From: Amphiura filiformis
Taxonomy: Eukaryota; Echinodermata; Ophiuroidea; Amphilepidida; Amphiuridae
DNA: 64,000 nt
Assembly (NCBI RefSeq): GCF_039555335.1
Contig: NC_092628.1
Coordinates: 80,626,315 to 80,690,314 of the forward strand
Reading direction: 5' to 3'
Below the pieces are notes generated by a model. It was not told the DNA's origin. It was given only the letters and a program-made list of their open reading frames with translations, and made no database searches. How positions within the stretch are numbered: the stretch's first letter is position 1; the number at the start of each line of letters is the position of its first letter. A program made the translations under genes and the position numbers. Positions 46,309-57,112 of this stretch are shown piece by piece.

Positions 46309-49300
46309 GTGAGTATTTGAGTGTTTTTCATTGATGATAAAGTGATGGGAAAATCGGTCAATCAATGGCAATGACAATGTATTGAGCTGTTGAATGTCAA
46401 TGTCAGCTGTGTGTGTGGGCGATTCTGATATCATGTTATTGTGTTTTTGATCATTAAATTAAGAAAGCATGAAAATCGACTTCTGTTGTAGTATAAATTT
46501 GTTATTTTGTAGGATCATCATGCCACAGTGAGTCTATTTATCTCAGCAATAGTTCATGTAAACATAATTTTAATTATGACATTCGTAACTCCACAATCCG
46601 TGACGTCGCGACCGGCCCGTCATGCCCGTTATTTATTCAAAAACGTGCATTGTGAATTATAGGTTAATAACTGCGCATCAGTTATTTAGAGGGCATTGTG
46701 AAAAATCTAAACATTTTGCCTTTGGAACCGAGGAATATCCCGAGGGCGAGCCCGAGGGATATTCCGAGGTCCAAAGCAAAATGTTTAGATTTTTCACAAT
46801 GCCCATATATAACTGATGCAAAGTTATTAACCGAATTCATAACCGTCATTTTAACTCATCACTCAACCAAATCTCCAGATTTTATTCTCCGAAATTTGTT
46901 GAAATAAACAATTTTTATCAAAACATATATTTCGCCCTCCAAAAACGAATAGGCTAAAACGGACTTACCAATTACAGCACTGCGCAATCACGCCATGTGC
47001 AAATATGGTAGTTAAGTGCGCATGAAGTGTTCGGTGCAGCAGATGCGCATACGCGGAAATCATTGTACCGCGTAAGCATACGCTGAGGTCATTGATTAGA
47101 GGTTAATAACTGCGCGCCGGTTATTTGGAGGCATTGTGAAAAATCTAAACATTTTGCCTTTGAACCGAGGAATATCCCGAGGGCGCAGCCCGGGATATTC
47201 CGAGGTCCAAAGCAAAATGTTTAGATTTTTCACAATGCCCGACATATAACCGATGCAAAGTTATTAACCTCATTCATAACCGTCACTTTGATCTTTTAAC
47301 TTTACAAAATAACACCAAATTTTCCTCAAAAGTTTGTAAAAATAAACAATTTTTACATCTTCCCTTCCCAAAATCGATCAGGCTAAAACAAAACGACCAA
47401 TAACAAAAGTGCGTGATCAGAATCTGTGCAAATATGGTAGCGCGCAAATCCAAATACGGCAGCCAGCGCAGCAAGATTCGTTGGACGCTGTCTGACACGG
47501 CGACGCAGAATAGGGTGCATCTCTTGCCCCTAATGTTACACAAATTTCTTGTCCCTAGTCTCAAAAGCGTTCCATTGGTCAAAATATTACCCCATACCAA
47601 ATTTAAAATTATTCCGAAGTCGTTTAGGGGGCCTCCGTGACGTTGAAATTGTTGGTCAATTGCCATACCATATGCATAAGGCAGCTATTTTGTTATACAT
47701 GGTTAACATTAGAAATTACTGCTGCCTTATGTATTTTGTTCATGCCTATTATGAATCAAGATGTTAAAAAAGCCTATGTCCCAAAATTAAACACAAGGGA
47801 GCTATCTACAAGGACCAAGTTTATGTAAACATAAATGGCTGCCCTTTGCTATCTTCACTGTGTAATTGTGAAATTACTTAAATATTCATAACTTTCCTGT
47901 TTCCATGCCAACTTTGAAACGTTAGGCTGATAGTTACTACTACAGACTACAGTGATCTTGCATCTAGACCTTGCTGAATTTGATGAGACAACACACACAG
48001 GACTGAGGTTCTTCAAATCTTGAGATTGGATATCTCCGACGGGTACTGGCACGATCATTTACCTCATTCGGCTTTATACATTGCCGTTTAAGCCAGTGCT
48101 TCTCCTGTGTTGGTACTTTGTCAATTGTCACTGCAGATCGAGTGCAACTGCAAGTGTACCATTTTGTTTGGTTTTACATTGCAACTTTCTTTGATGTAGC
48201 TATGATTTAACTGGCACTTTTTGAAATTATATGATTCACATACTAGTACTTAAGTAACTTTTGTAGGCCTATGAATATTTCCATGAGGTACATGTGTAGT
48301 TCTTGGATTGGAACCTCAATTCAAGTAAGCAGATCTTTATGGGGAACAAAAGTTTTGCCATTCATCTGGCCTAGCATCTACAATGCTCTGGAATCTTTAA
48401 CTTAACTTCTGCGTTTGCTCACCACTACCTACAATAATGCAATTCACAACTTCGCTGAAACCATCTCTGCTGAGAACTCCGATCTGAAGATTTGAAGAAC
48501 CTCTGCCTTCCATTCTTTTTAACATATAACATGATGCTGTCTCATCAAATTGAGCAAGGTCTATGTGCAAGTGTGCGATCACTCTTCTGTAGTAGTATCA
48601 GCCTAAACAGGTCAAAGTTGGCACAAAAACAGGAAAGATATGTATATCTCAGCAAATTCACAATTACACAGTAAAGACAGCAAAGGGCAGCCATTTATGT
48701 TTACATAAACTTCACCTCTGTAGATAGCTCCCTTATGTTTTATTTTTGAGTTAGACTATTTTAACATCTTGATTCATTAATAGTCCTAACTACATGAACA
48801 AAATACATAAGGCAGCAGTCATTTCTAATGTTAACCATGCAAAACAAAATAGCTGCCTTATGCATATGGTATGGCCATTGACCAACAATTTCAACGCCAC
48901 GGAGGCCCCCTAAACGACTTCGAATAATTTTAAATTTGGTATGGGGTAATATTTTGACCAATGGTACATTTTGAGACTAGGGACAAGAAATTTGGGTAAC
49001 ATAAGGGGCAAGAGATGCACCCTAACGCAGAAGTCAATTGTGTGCGACATTGGAACAATTACGCATTTTGCGGTCAATTGTGAGATATTAATGACCTCGA
49101 TTTGCGTTCGCTTTCACAAATAATAAAATATGATTGGATCGCACGCATCGCGTTTATTAATGAGGTTATGAATGGATATCAATATTAACCTCCGCGCCGG
49201 TATACCGCGGTGTGCGTAAATCATCTAACGACCAATTTGATTGGGACGCACATAGCGTGATACGCGGAGGTTATGAATGATTCGTTGAAACGCATCATGT

Positions 49301-52300
49301 GAAAGACCTACAATTACATAAAAGTGCCAGGGCAATGCACTTTTTATGTTCTTCTCACACAACAACCCATATAATTGAAGACAGAGATAAAAAGACTGCG
49401 TCTGATGTAGACTATGCCATAGTCGATTTTTGATAAATAAAAATGTTATTAATCATGATGAACGCATTCAGTTGAACTCGAAATTATACTGATATTTATT
49501 ACATCAAAATACTAGTATAAAATGGTTATGAAAAAGTTTATATAATTATATTTGTGACAGTAAAAGTAAAGTATAGGCCTTACGTAGGCTTATATTATTG
49601 AATGCAACATATCATAATGGCATAATTATAATGACACTTCAATACTGAACAATTCTAATTTTAGAATCTGCCAGTTTATTATCCGAAAAACCGACTATGG
49701 ACTTTCACTTTTAAGCAGAACTTTACCCCCTGTTTACCCCGGGACTTTGTTCTCTAAAACACTGTCAATCATACTTGTTTATCAATAAAATCTAACCACA
49801 AGACTAAGCATGGTGGTACAATACGCGCTAGATGCGTACGTTCATCCGCCAGCCCAAAAGCGCCGCATTCCCTAGATAGTTGTGTTCCATGTATAGTTAA
49901 TGGTACCAGTACGTGTCAGGAGGATTTAAACAATAACGAGATCTGGGCGACCAATCACAAGCCAGATTCATTTAAAGATGCATTACATCATGACCAATTT
50001 TAGTTAGGCCAGAAATTGGCCTAACTCTCCATAGAGTCCTGTGTTAAAAATGTTAACTGCAATCCAAAGTCAGTAGTCCACTTGGGAAGCTAACAAACAG
50101 AGGGCGTACGGTGACTGAAAAGATCAGTTGTGAAAATCTATCAATTGTGTACACATTAATTAAATCAGAGTTTTAAGCTTAAATGTAATAGCCAGAGTAT
50201 GCACAATTGGCAAGTGGACTACGGAGAAGTCTACGTCTGATGTCACTGTCAATCAAATTCCCTACGATCTTTGATTGGTTTTAAATAGCGCGTATAAGGA
50301 AGGTCGATTTATCTGGTGCCGATCGGAGAAAAGGAATAGCAGAACATGGTGAAAAATTATGTACTTTTACAAGGCAAAAAGCAACTTTTCTAGGCATTGT
50401 TGACATGGTGCCTTCGTCGCGAAAGAAAGTTTCCTACTATAAAGACCTAACTTTTGAGACGGTTTGTATGCGCCCGGTTTTACCGCTGCGTTCAGCAACT
50501 CATATCATCACGACACTTGTAAACAAACCGTGCTCGAGTTTGATTGACAGATGAGATGACATCAGACGCAAACTAGGTTTTTTTTTATCTCTGTCTTCCA
50601 GTATAGCGAAGCACAATCGATGCAGTTTGATATTAAGCGTCACGTGGTAACACACGATTATAGTACATACGCAATTTTACCCTGCAGGCGCAACTGAAGG
50701 CAAAGCAGTACTCTTGGACACTGTGAAGATGCGGGAACCTGGCGAGGGAATTTCCCTTTTTCTACGAGCGGTATTAGAAAAAGTTTCTCAGCAAACACGT
50801 CAAACAATCACACAAATCACCTCCAGTTTGATCATATGAAGAATCACCAAATACGGTCCAAAGACCGGAGTGAAATTTGACTTCAGCCGCTTCCTGGCGA
50901 AACCCAAATTCAACTGAAATAATATTGTTTTTAGAAACTCAATTTCCACAGATAGCGCTTCTGCATGTGCGCAAAGCGATTGCGCCGCTTTGTTTAGAAA
51001 CCTACTTAAGGGCGCACTCCACTAACTGATACGATATAAAAATATGAAATTTGGATGAAAAGTGTAAAATCACTTTTTTGATCACTTCTCATCACAGACA
51101 CATACAATGTCTGCAATGCACACTTTCACATTTAGGTCATCAAGAAGTAAACAACATACAATATTAGGGCAAAACAATTATATTCTCTTGTGGTAAAAGA
51201 AAAGAAATATGGTGTACCATTTTCTGTCACCCAAATACATTATTATCTACCTCCGTGCCAACCCATCCAAGACACAGGTGTGTGCTTTCCACCTCTGCAA
51301 CCGTGAAGCTAAACGTCAACTGAAGGTGACCTGGTCTGGAACCACACTAGAGCACTGTGAAACACCCGTATATCTTGGAGTCACTCTAGATCGTACACTC
51401 TCATACAAGAGCCACATTGAGAAGACAAGGAGCAAAGTTTGTTCACAAAACAACATTTTGAACAAGCTCACTGGATCCAGATGGGGAGCCCGACCAGACA
51501 CTCTCAGATCAACAGCCTTGGCCTTATGCTACTCTAGTGCTGAATATGCCTGCCCAGTGTGGGGAAGATCAACTCATGCCAAGAAGGTGGACCCAGCACT
51601 CAACTCATGCTGTCGACTTATCACTGGATGCCTCCGATCAACACCAACGGAGAGTCTCTACACCTTAGCTGCTATAGCCCCTCCAGATATACACCGACAA
51701 GTGACCAGCATGCAAGAGCGTGAGCGTCAGACCACTGATATAAAGCACCCCATGTTCAACCAGACTGCTGCACCCAAACGCCTTAGATCCAGCGGAAGCT
51801 TCCTAAGCAAAGTTCATCCTCTCGGGACAGTCTCCAAGGAAGCGGAAAGACTCACCCTGTGGAAAGAGAGATCTCCCAATTCACCAGCTATGGGACTGCA
51901 ACCCAGTGAGCAGCTACCACGTCTCAACAGACTAAGATCAGGGGTCGGAAGGTGCAAGGTCGCTTTGCAGAAATGGGGATACCTACCAGAAGGACAAAAC
52001 ACTACCTGTGAGTGTGGAACGGTTCCACAGACTATGGAACACCTGTTGGTCTGTCCACAGATGGGGCAACATTGCACACATGAGGACCTAGCTGAATTCA
52101 ACGATTCTGCTCACACTCAGCTATTGGCTCGGGCGATTTGACCCTCGCGCTTGGACACGCTAAGAAGAAGATTTAAAATGTGTCCTTCGCAGACTAAAAA
52201 CTAAAAACAATGGGTTCGGCTGCACCTCATCCATTATTTTGGCTTGGACATGGGTGTAAAGGTTAATCCATAACCCTTGGTATTGGTAATGCTAATTAGA

Positions 52301-54133
52301 ACATTTTGAAGTACAGTATTTGAAATGTTCCAAAAAAACAAGCATACCGTTTCAAATAAGATTGCTGGGTAAATAATTCTTAAGCTGTAAATAAGGATAA
52401 TGCTGTATAATGTGGGTAAAGTACATGTACATATACTGTAATTATAATGTTATACAATGTACTTAAATATTGTACATAAATATATGCACTATCTAATAGT
52501 GGCATAGCTAAGGGACAAGGGGTGGAGCCCCTGTAGAGTTCAAGAAATATCCACCGCCATTTTCCTGTAACTTTTGGTTAGGCCGGTAACTTTCCTGACT
52601 AGCAGTCCAGTTAGCAGGCCAAGATGGCTGGAAAAGTTTTTGCCACATCAATCATCACAGAGCACTTTTCCCAAAAATTCATGCAAAATACCTTTTTGCC
52701 ACAGTTGCGAGCGACATGCTCTGATTAGAACATTTTGAAGTACAGTATTTGAACCCGCTAAAATCCCACTAAAAGTATTTGAAATGTTCCAAAAAACAAA
52801 CATACTGTTTCAAATGAGTTTCTCGGGTAAATAATTCTTAAGCTGTAAATAAGGATAATGCTGTGTGGGTAAAGTACATAATAATGTTATACAATGTACT
52901 TGTACAAAGAAATATTGTACTTAATATATGCACTATCTAATAGTGGCATAGCCAAGGGACAAAGGGGTGTAGCCCTAGACTAATTCCAATCAGCCGTCTA
53001 CACTTCGCATGTACTGTCATGCTTCGTAGTGACGACTGATTATCTTACAGCCCAAATCATGACGGACTTCTGAAAACTATTCAATGCGACTTTGGTTATG
53101 CGCTGTAGCGCGACTGACTAGCGGCGCCGGTACCGCGCCCGCTGTGACAAGATCGCGCTCTGAACTTCTAAAAACAACAAACTCGGTCAAAAGGTCAATT
53201 TGGACACAACTGCAAGACGCTCTATGCCACAGGAATCCTGTTGCAAAATCCGTCACTTTTTTTCCATGTAGTTTTCTCAGTCGTCAATCCAGATGGTTGA
53301 CGACTGAGGGCAGCAGTCTAGTGTAGCCCCCTGTAGAGTTCGAAATATCCACCGGCCATTTTCCTGTAACTTTTTGGTTAGGCCGGTAACTTTCCTGACT
53401 AGCAGTCCAGTTAGCAGGCCAAGCTGGCTGGAAAAGTTTTTGCCACATCAATCATCACAGACAGAGTGCTTTCCCCAAAAATTCATGCAAAATACCTTTT
53501 ACATAATACGTGCTGTACGTTGCAAGTGACAAGCTCTTCCAGTGCAATCTCCCTTGACCACACCTGGGTGGTAAGAGAGTCGCACATTTGCAGTTGCACA
53601 CCATGGTAATTTTTTTAGAGTTTATACAGGCTCGGCTGGCCAGTAGCTCTCTGAGGCATATTTCATACACTGTCACCCTCCCCCCTCCCTGGGACAGCAC
53701 CCCCTGAGACAGCCCCTGTGTCAACCCCCCTGGACAGCACTAATTCAGTTGCTTACCTGCAAATCTGTAGGAAAATATCAAGCAAGTGACTACACATATA
53801 TGTAAAATGAAGCACTTACATAGTAGCATTGGAAATCATTCTGATGCTTGGGCCATTATACATTGTATTGTACTGTTGTACAACAGTTGGTGACATAATG
53901 TTTAAAATAAAGTAATGGTGGATTCTTAACATTTTAGTTTTTAAATAGTGTGATTCTCAAGTTTATAATTTTATTGTTTTTCTTACAGTTGCTGTCAAAT
54001 TAAACAAGTTCATCAATTATTATGAAGCCTTGACCTATGACCCAACAGAGCTTCATGCCAAACATGAAAGAGCCAGGAGATCTGTCAATAATGAGGAGAG
54101 TGAAGTCAAATTAGATTTTCATGCACATGGAAG
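46260..54133 (+). CDS. ADAM10: ADAM10 (Kuzbanian) metalloprotease, first two coding exons; partial
   Basis: ADAM10 is a membrane-anchored zinc protease that sheds ectodomains such as Notch. Exon 1 (46260-46308) encodes a hydrophobic signal peptide, MLLRFILLFALAPVAI. It ends in phase 1 before GTGAGT. Exon 2 (53989-54133), behind TCTTACAG, completes the codon (Phe) and reads AVKLNKFINYYEALTYDPTE, LHAKHERARRSVNNEESEVK, LDFHAHGR. This matches the start of the ADAM10 prodomain (human: LNKYIRHYEGLSY, HQKHQRAKR, RLDFHAHGR). It ends in phase 2 before GTAATT. The 7.7-kb intron 1 is full of repeats and a LINE fragment in the same orientation. The prodomain remainder, metalloprotease and disintegrin exons were not found up to 64000, so intron 2 exceeds 9.8 kb or the next exon was missed. 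Confidence 0.88.
46662..46832. repeat. 171-bp near-perfect palindrome, copy 1
   Basis: Begins ggttaataactgcgcatcag and ends ctgatgcaaagttattaacc. The arms, including gcattgtgaaaaatctaaac and its inverse, pair almost throughout to a centre at cgagggcgagcccgag near 46747. It lies 350 bases inside ADAM10 intron 1. The sequence would form a long hairpin in RNA or single-stranded DNA. Confidence 0.9.
47101..47269. repeat. 169-bp near-perfect palindrome, copy 2
   Basis: Same family as 46662-46832: starts ggttaataactgcgc and ends gatgcaaagttattaacc, with centre cgagggcgcagcccg. The small loop differs (and c/g variants pair with each other), which suggests that the arms were corrected against each other after the two copies separated. 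Confidence 0.9.
47500..49036. repeat. Long inverted repeat, ~550-bp arms and ~430-bp spacer
   Basis: Left arm about 47500-48050 and right arm about 48475-49036 are inverted copies. Paired words include gggtgcatctcttgcccct, ggggcctccgtg, ttgaaattgttggtcaat, catatgcataaggcagctat, aaatggctgccctttgct and aggttcttcaaatctt. Arms differ by scattered substitutions and indels. Together with the two palindromes just upstream it may be one composite fold-back element. All ORFs in it are mirror artefacts. Confidence 0.85.
49370..50604 (+). mobile_element. Inverted-repeat element, family M3 copy 2 (both ends)
   Basis: The left end gaagacagagataaaaagac followed by tgcgtctgatgt is inverted at the right end (acatcagacgcaaac...tttttatctctgtcttcc), flanked by ta/tata. 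The 1.2-kb body matches 30549-31380 in reverse. A second, inner inverted pair (tctgatgtagac / gtctacgtctgatgt) implies nested insertion or a compound end. No transposase frame seen. Confidence 0.75.
50605..51250. other. ADAM10 intron 1, nothing recognised
   Basis: Unassigned sequence between the M3 element and the LINE fragment. A gcgcactccacta phrase near 51013 is reminiscent of dispersed repeats but has no second copy here. Confidence 0.35.
51251..52141 (+). pseudogene. 5'-truncated non-LTR retrotransposon, C-terminal part of ORF2
   Basis: About 296 uninterrupted codons with the C-terminal signature of LINE reverse-transcriptase proteins (jockey/CR1-like style). The order is ANPSKTQ, then YLGVTLDRTLSYKSHI, CYSSAEYACPVWGRS, LNSCCRLITG, a RLRSGVGRCK-type block, and a terminal CxC-x7-H-x4-C zinc-knuckle-like motif in CECGTVPQTMEHLLVC. 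It ends TGA at 52141. The catalytic YADD-type palm motif and the endonuclease are absent, so the copy is 5'-truncated and inactive. The frame is intact, so insertion is recent. The ATG at 51209 lies in flanking DNA and is not a native start. Same orientation as ADAM10, within intron 1. Confidence 0.88.
52295..53540 (+). repeat. Tandem duplication of a ~430-bp unit, second copy split by a MITE
   Basis: Unit 1 is about 52295-52723 and unit 2 starts at 52724. Both read attagaacattttgaagtac, tgctgtgtgggtaaagtaca (or variant), gtggcatagcnaagggacaa, ggttaggccggtaactttcc and gctggaaaagtttttgccac. Unit 2 also has a 29-bp internal duplication near 52750 and the insertion at 52976-53320. Confidence 0.85.
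52976..53320. mobile_element. MITE with 9-bp target duplication (Mutator-like?)
   Basis: Inserted in the second tandem unit. The direct repeat gtgtagccc flanks it (52967-52975 and 53321-53329), and the uninterrupted unit 1 shows the empty site. Ends are tagact...agtcta with imperfect inverted repeats of about 26 bp (cagccgtctac versus gttgacgactg). A 9-bp duplication is typical of Mutator-type elements, which makes that the preferred but unproven class. The ORF at 53084-53326 is not supported. Confidence 0.85.
53541..53988. other. ADAM10 intron 1, 3' end
   Basis: C-rich stretch (ccctcccccctccc near 53680), then AT-rich DNA leading to the polypyrimidine tract and exon 2 acceptor. No other feature. 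Confidence 0.45.
53989..54133 (+). CDS. ADAM10: ADAM10 coding exon 2 (prodomain start)
   Basis: 145 nt between a pyrimidine-rich acceptor (attgtttttcttacag) and donor GTAATT. Open in one frame with the diagnostic KxLDFHAHGR ending. This is the strongest evidence for the gene. Confidence 0.92.
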
Positions 54134-54891
54134 GTAATTATTTCAAACTTTTCTTCAAGTTTAAGAATTTATCTTGCTATTATGCTGTCAACACTCAACA
54201 GTAAATAGTCATATGCCATGCTTTCTACTGAACTACATACTGCAGACCACATCCTGCATGTGTTTTTACCTGTTCCGGTCAAACTGGGTTTTTTTCTTGT
54301 TTTAAAGATTTTTCCTTTTCTATGATATGGACAAGGGTTTGGTTCCCTCATCCCCCCTGCAGGGTGAGGTCTATTTTTGTTTTTTGTACTAATTCCACAA
54401 ACACGGGTGTAATGTCCAAAATTATGGTGAAGTTAGTAAGTTACACAGAATTTTTTACAAAATCAAAAATCCAAGTGATCAAAGCATGCCCTGATGACAT
54501 AAATTCACATCATACTATATTATGGAATTTCCTCTGCTGTCAGGAGCACCAGTGAATTTCATCGTTGCCAATTGATCATGAATGGTTTTTGCCAATTGAT
54601 CATTATGTCTATTATATTTATAGTGATCTCCAATTTTTATACACTGCTTGGTTTAAATCTTTTGTGTTGCAGAACGAAAGTTTTTGTAACAGATTTTGTC
54701 ATTCCTATTTTATTAGGCAGGTACCAGACTTGCTCCAGTCGGTCTCATCTCAAGTTGAAAGTAACGCCATGTTGGATTTTTGCATTGGCAGATTTGAATC
54801 AGCGCATTTACGCGGTTGCGTTGCCAGCATATGGATAAATTGTTCCTTGTGATTCAAATCTGCCACTGCAAGTCGGACATAACATAACTCT

Positions 54892-55112
54892 CAGGCTGGC
54901 ATTTTCGGGCGGGCTAGCGGGTACCCGCCCGAGATTACATTACCCGGGTAGGAAATACCCTCCCCGGGTACCCGAAATTAAAAAAAAAATTTTGTTTTTG
55001 TTTTTTAAGTTTTTTTTTGTTTTGGTTTTGTAGTGTCCCTGCATTTGGTACCCGCTACCCGCCCAAAAATGCGCTGGTACCCGGTACAAAATTACCCGAA
55101 AATGCCAGGCCT
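54892..55112. mobile_element. MITE with acccg-rich inverted ends
   Basis: The left end caggctggcattttcggg is inverted at the right end (cccgaaaatgccaggcct). It is flanked by the direct repeat acataactct (54882-54891 and 55113-55122), of which 8 bases may be the true duplication. The interior has several gggtacccg palindromes and a T-rich centre. Probably hAT-like. In ADAM10 intron 2. Confidence 0.85.
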
Positions 55113-55122
55113 ACATAACTCT

Positions 55123-56922
55123 TAACGTACATTGTAAGACGAGACAGAGACTATAGACTGGGATCATAGAAGTGCTAGGATGCATGAAACATTGCAATTT
55201 TGTGAAAAAACAGAATATATACAATGTACCAACTGTATTACAACAATAATTTAATTGACTTTCTCTATTATGGTATGGACTGAGATTTGCTTGAAGCTGA
55301 TACTTTTATAGCCATTTTGTGAAAAATTTAATAAATTATGAAAAAACTATTATTTTAAAATGAGGCAAAATTACCAAATATTTGAACTGTCTCACTGTCT
55401 ACATTTGTATTGTTGGTATAATGATTAATATCACACCCAGCACAAAATAAAGGTACATTATTTCATGACTTCTGAAACTTGTACATTTGTACAAACCAAA
55501 CCAGGAAAATAACAAGATTTTGAATGCCACGACAAGCACAGCACAGTATGGTACTGTATTGGAAAAGTAAGATGATATTAATCTTCCATTTATGTAAACT
55601 AGCATGCATATCCTGAATTACATTATTGTTCCATGGAAAGTACCATTTACTCAAATATTTCAATGTACTTCTATACATTGTACTACATTACATTAAACAC
55701 CTTTGTAATGACTTGCCCACAGCACACATTACACTGTTATGTGGTAGTGACATTTAAAGGGGAAATAAGATGTTTAAGATAAGGTGGTTACATTTAATCT
55801 TAAGACTAAGTGGTTAATTGAATGTTCACTTGGAAATCAGGATGTTCATAATTATCATTTCAGGTGTAGTAAGAAACACATAAATTTTCTCTGTTTGATT
55901 TGTTCTATTCGAAGACCTATGACTGAAACATTTGATGAGTCAAAATAGCAATTAGAATACAAAGGCATTTTTAAGGGTACGTCGGAGGGGAGCATGACTG
56001 ACTAGCAGTGTTTGGATGCACATATTGAGACAAATGGATATCACCAAATCTTGATATAAGGGGTGTCATTTCTGCCCCATGTGCATGATTTTTTTTTTCA
56101 GGAATGGTGAAAAACCCACAAACTTTTGTTTTGATTGTTGCCCTGAACTCAAGAACTGCAAGTCCTACAATGTATGTAAATGTAAATTCCATTATTGGCT
56201 TATTTTCTATAAGATCAGTGTATTCTATAAAATATTTCAGAGTACGGCAGTTTTTTAAATGGCTGAAACTGGCAAAATATGGCTCCTGCCATCTCATTTG
56301 CATTAATTGGTTGTTAATTTGCAGATTAGATGTGTGTATTCATAATATGATTCACAAGATGTCACTTGGAACATTTTCAGAACATAATGTGTAAAATATT
56401 GCATAAAATAAATGAAAATTAGATAAATTTTTTACATGTATATTAAATTTATAGAAATTACATATCAAACAAGGTCATCATACAGGGCTGTTTAACTATC
56501 TACATGTATATGAGCCAATAAAAACGATCACAATTTTATAAATGCTTGGTTGAAACAAGTGTAAGTTATGAAGTACATTTTGTAAGCCCCTTAGAAACTT
56601 GCTAAACTCGTTTCTAAAATATTGCCTGGAGTATGTGTCATCGCAGCTTTTAACGCAAGATTACGCAGTGAACTAGAACATAACCAGGTTGGTCATTTCC
56701 CCCCTCCTCTTAGCTATCAACATGTTTGAAGATAGTTGTCATGACGATTATGAAATAGTCTCATGATTGTGATTCAGACAGGAACTATGGTGCAATATCA
56801 GTCTGGAGCTCGAGAATGAAACGAAAACATGTTCTGTACAGAAACCAAACATTTGGCAACATGATGTAAAACTTGAATTTACTGAGATTCATATCTAGGT
56901 CATGAGATTTCAGAACTTAAGT
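55123..56922. other. ADAM10 intron 2, nothing recognised
   Basis: AT-rich. The pyrimidine-tract/CAG at about 56090-56101 is followed by an open frame (ggaatggtgaaaaaccc), but the translated frame lacks ADAM10 prodomain wording, so it was not called an exon. Confidence 0.4.
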
Positions 56923-57112
56923 CACTATGCACCATAATAGCCTCATCCTAATGGCATAGTTCAACCTTAATTAAACACTCATAGTGACCTCAAGTTGCAG
57001 AGTACGAGTTTTTGTACCTATATTTTCAAAGGTCATTCAATGAATGTACAAATGTATTGGGATATAGAACTGTGCTAAGATACATTCAAATGTTGTGGAT
57101 CCTAGTGAGTAT
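56923..57112 (+). repeat. Dispersed repeat M4, copy 1
   Basis: Shares with 62659-62856, in the same orientation, cactatg.acca, cctcatcc.aat, ttaaacactcatagt, gagtttttgtacc and aaggtcattcaatgaatgta followed by caaatgtatt. Class unknown. In ADAM10 intron 2. Confidence 0.8.

Noticed and set aside
47283..48961. ORFs of 60-127 residues on both strands, some mirroring each other
   Set aside because: They fall in the two arms of a long inverted repeat, which explains the mirrored peptides. No family motifs or splice context.
51209..51250. ATG at 51209 as the start of a 310-residue protein
   Set aside because: Retrotransposon similarity begins only at about codon 15. The upstream codons are flanking intron sequence read through into a truncated LINE.
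53084..53326. 80-residue ORF in a CpG-richer patch
   Set aside because: It lies inside a MITE bounded by a 9-bp target duplication.
56090..56394. Possible ADAM10 exon 3 after a pyrimidine tract and CAG
   Set aside because: The frame lacks the expected prodomain wording (HFNLRM-like) and no suitable phase-2 entry and donor were found.
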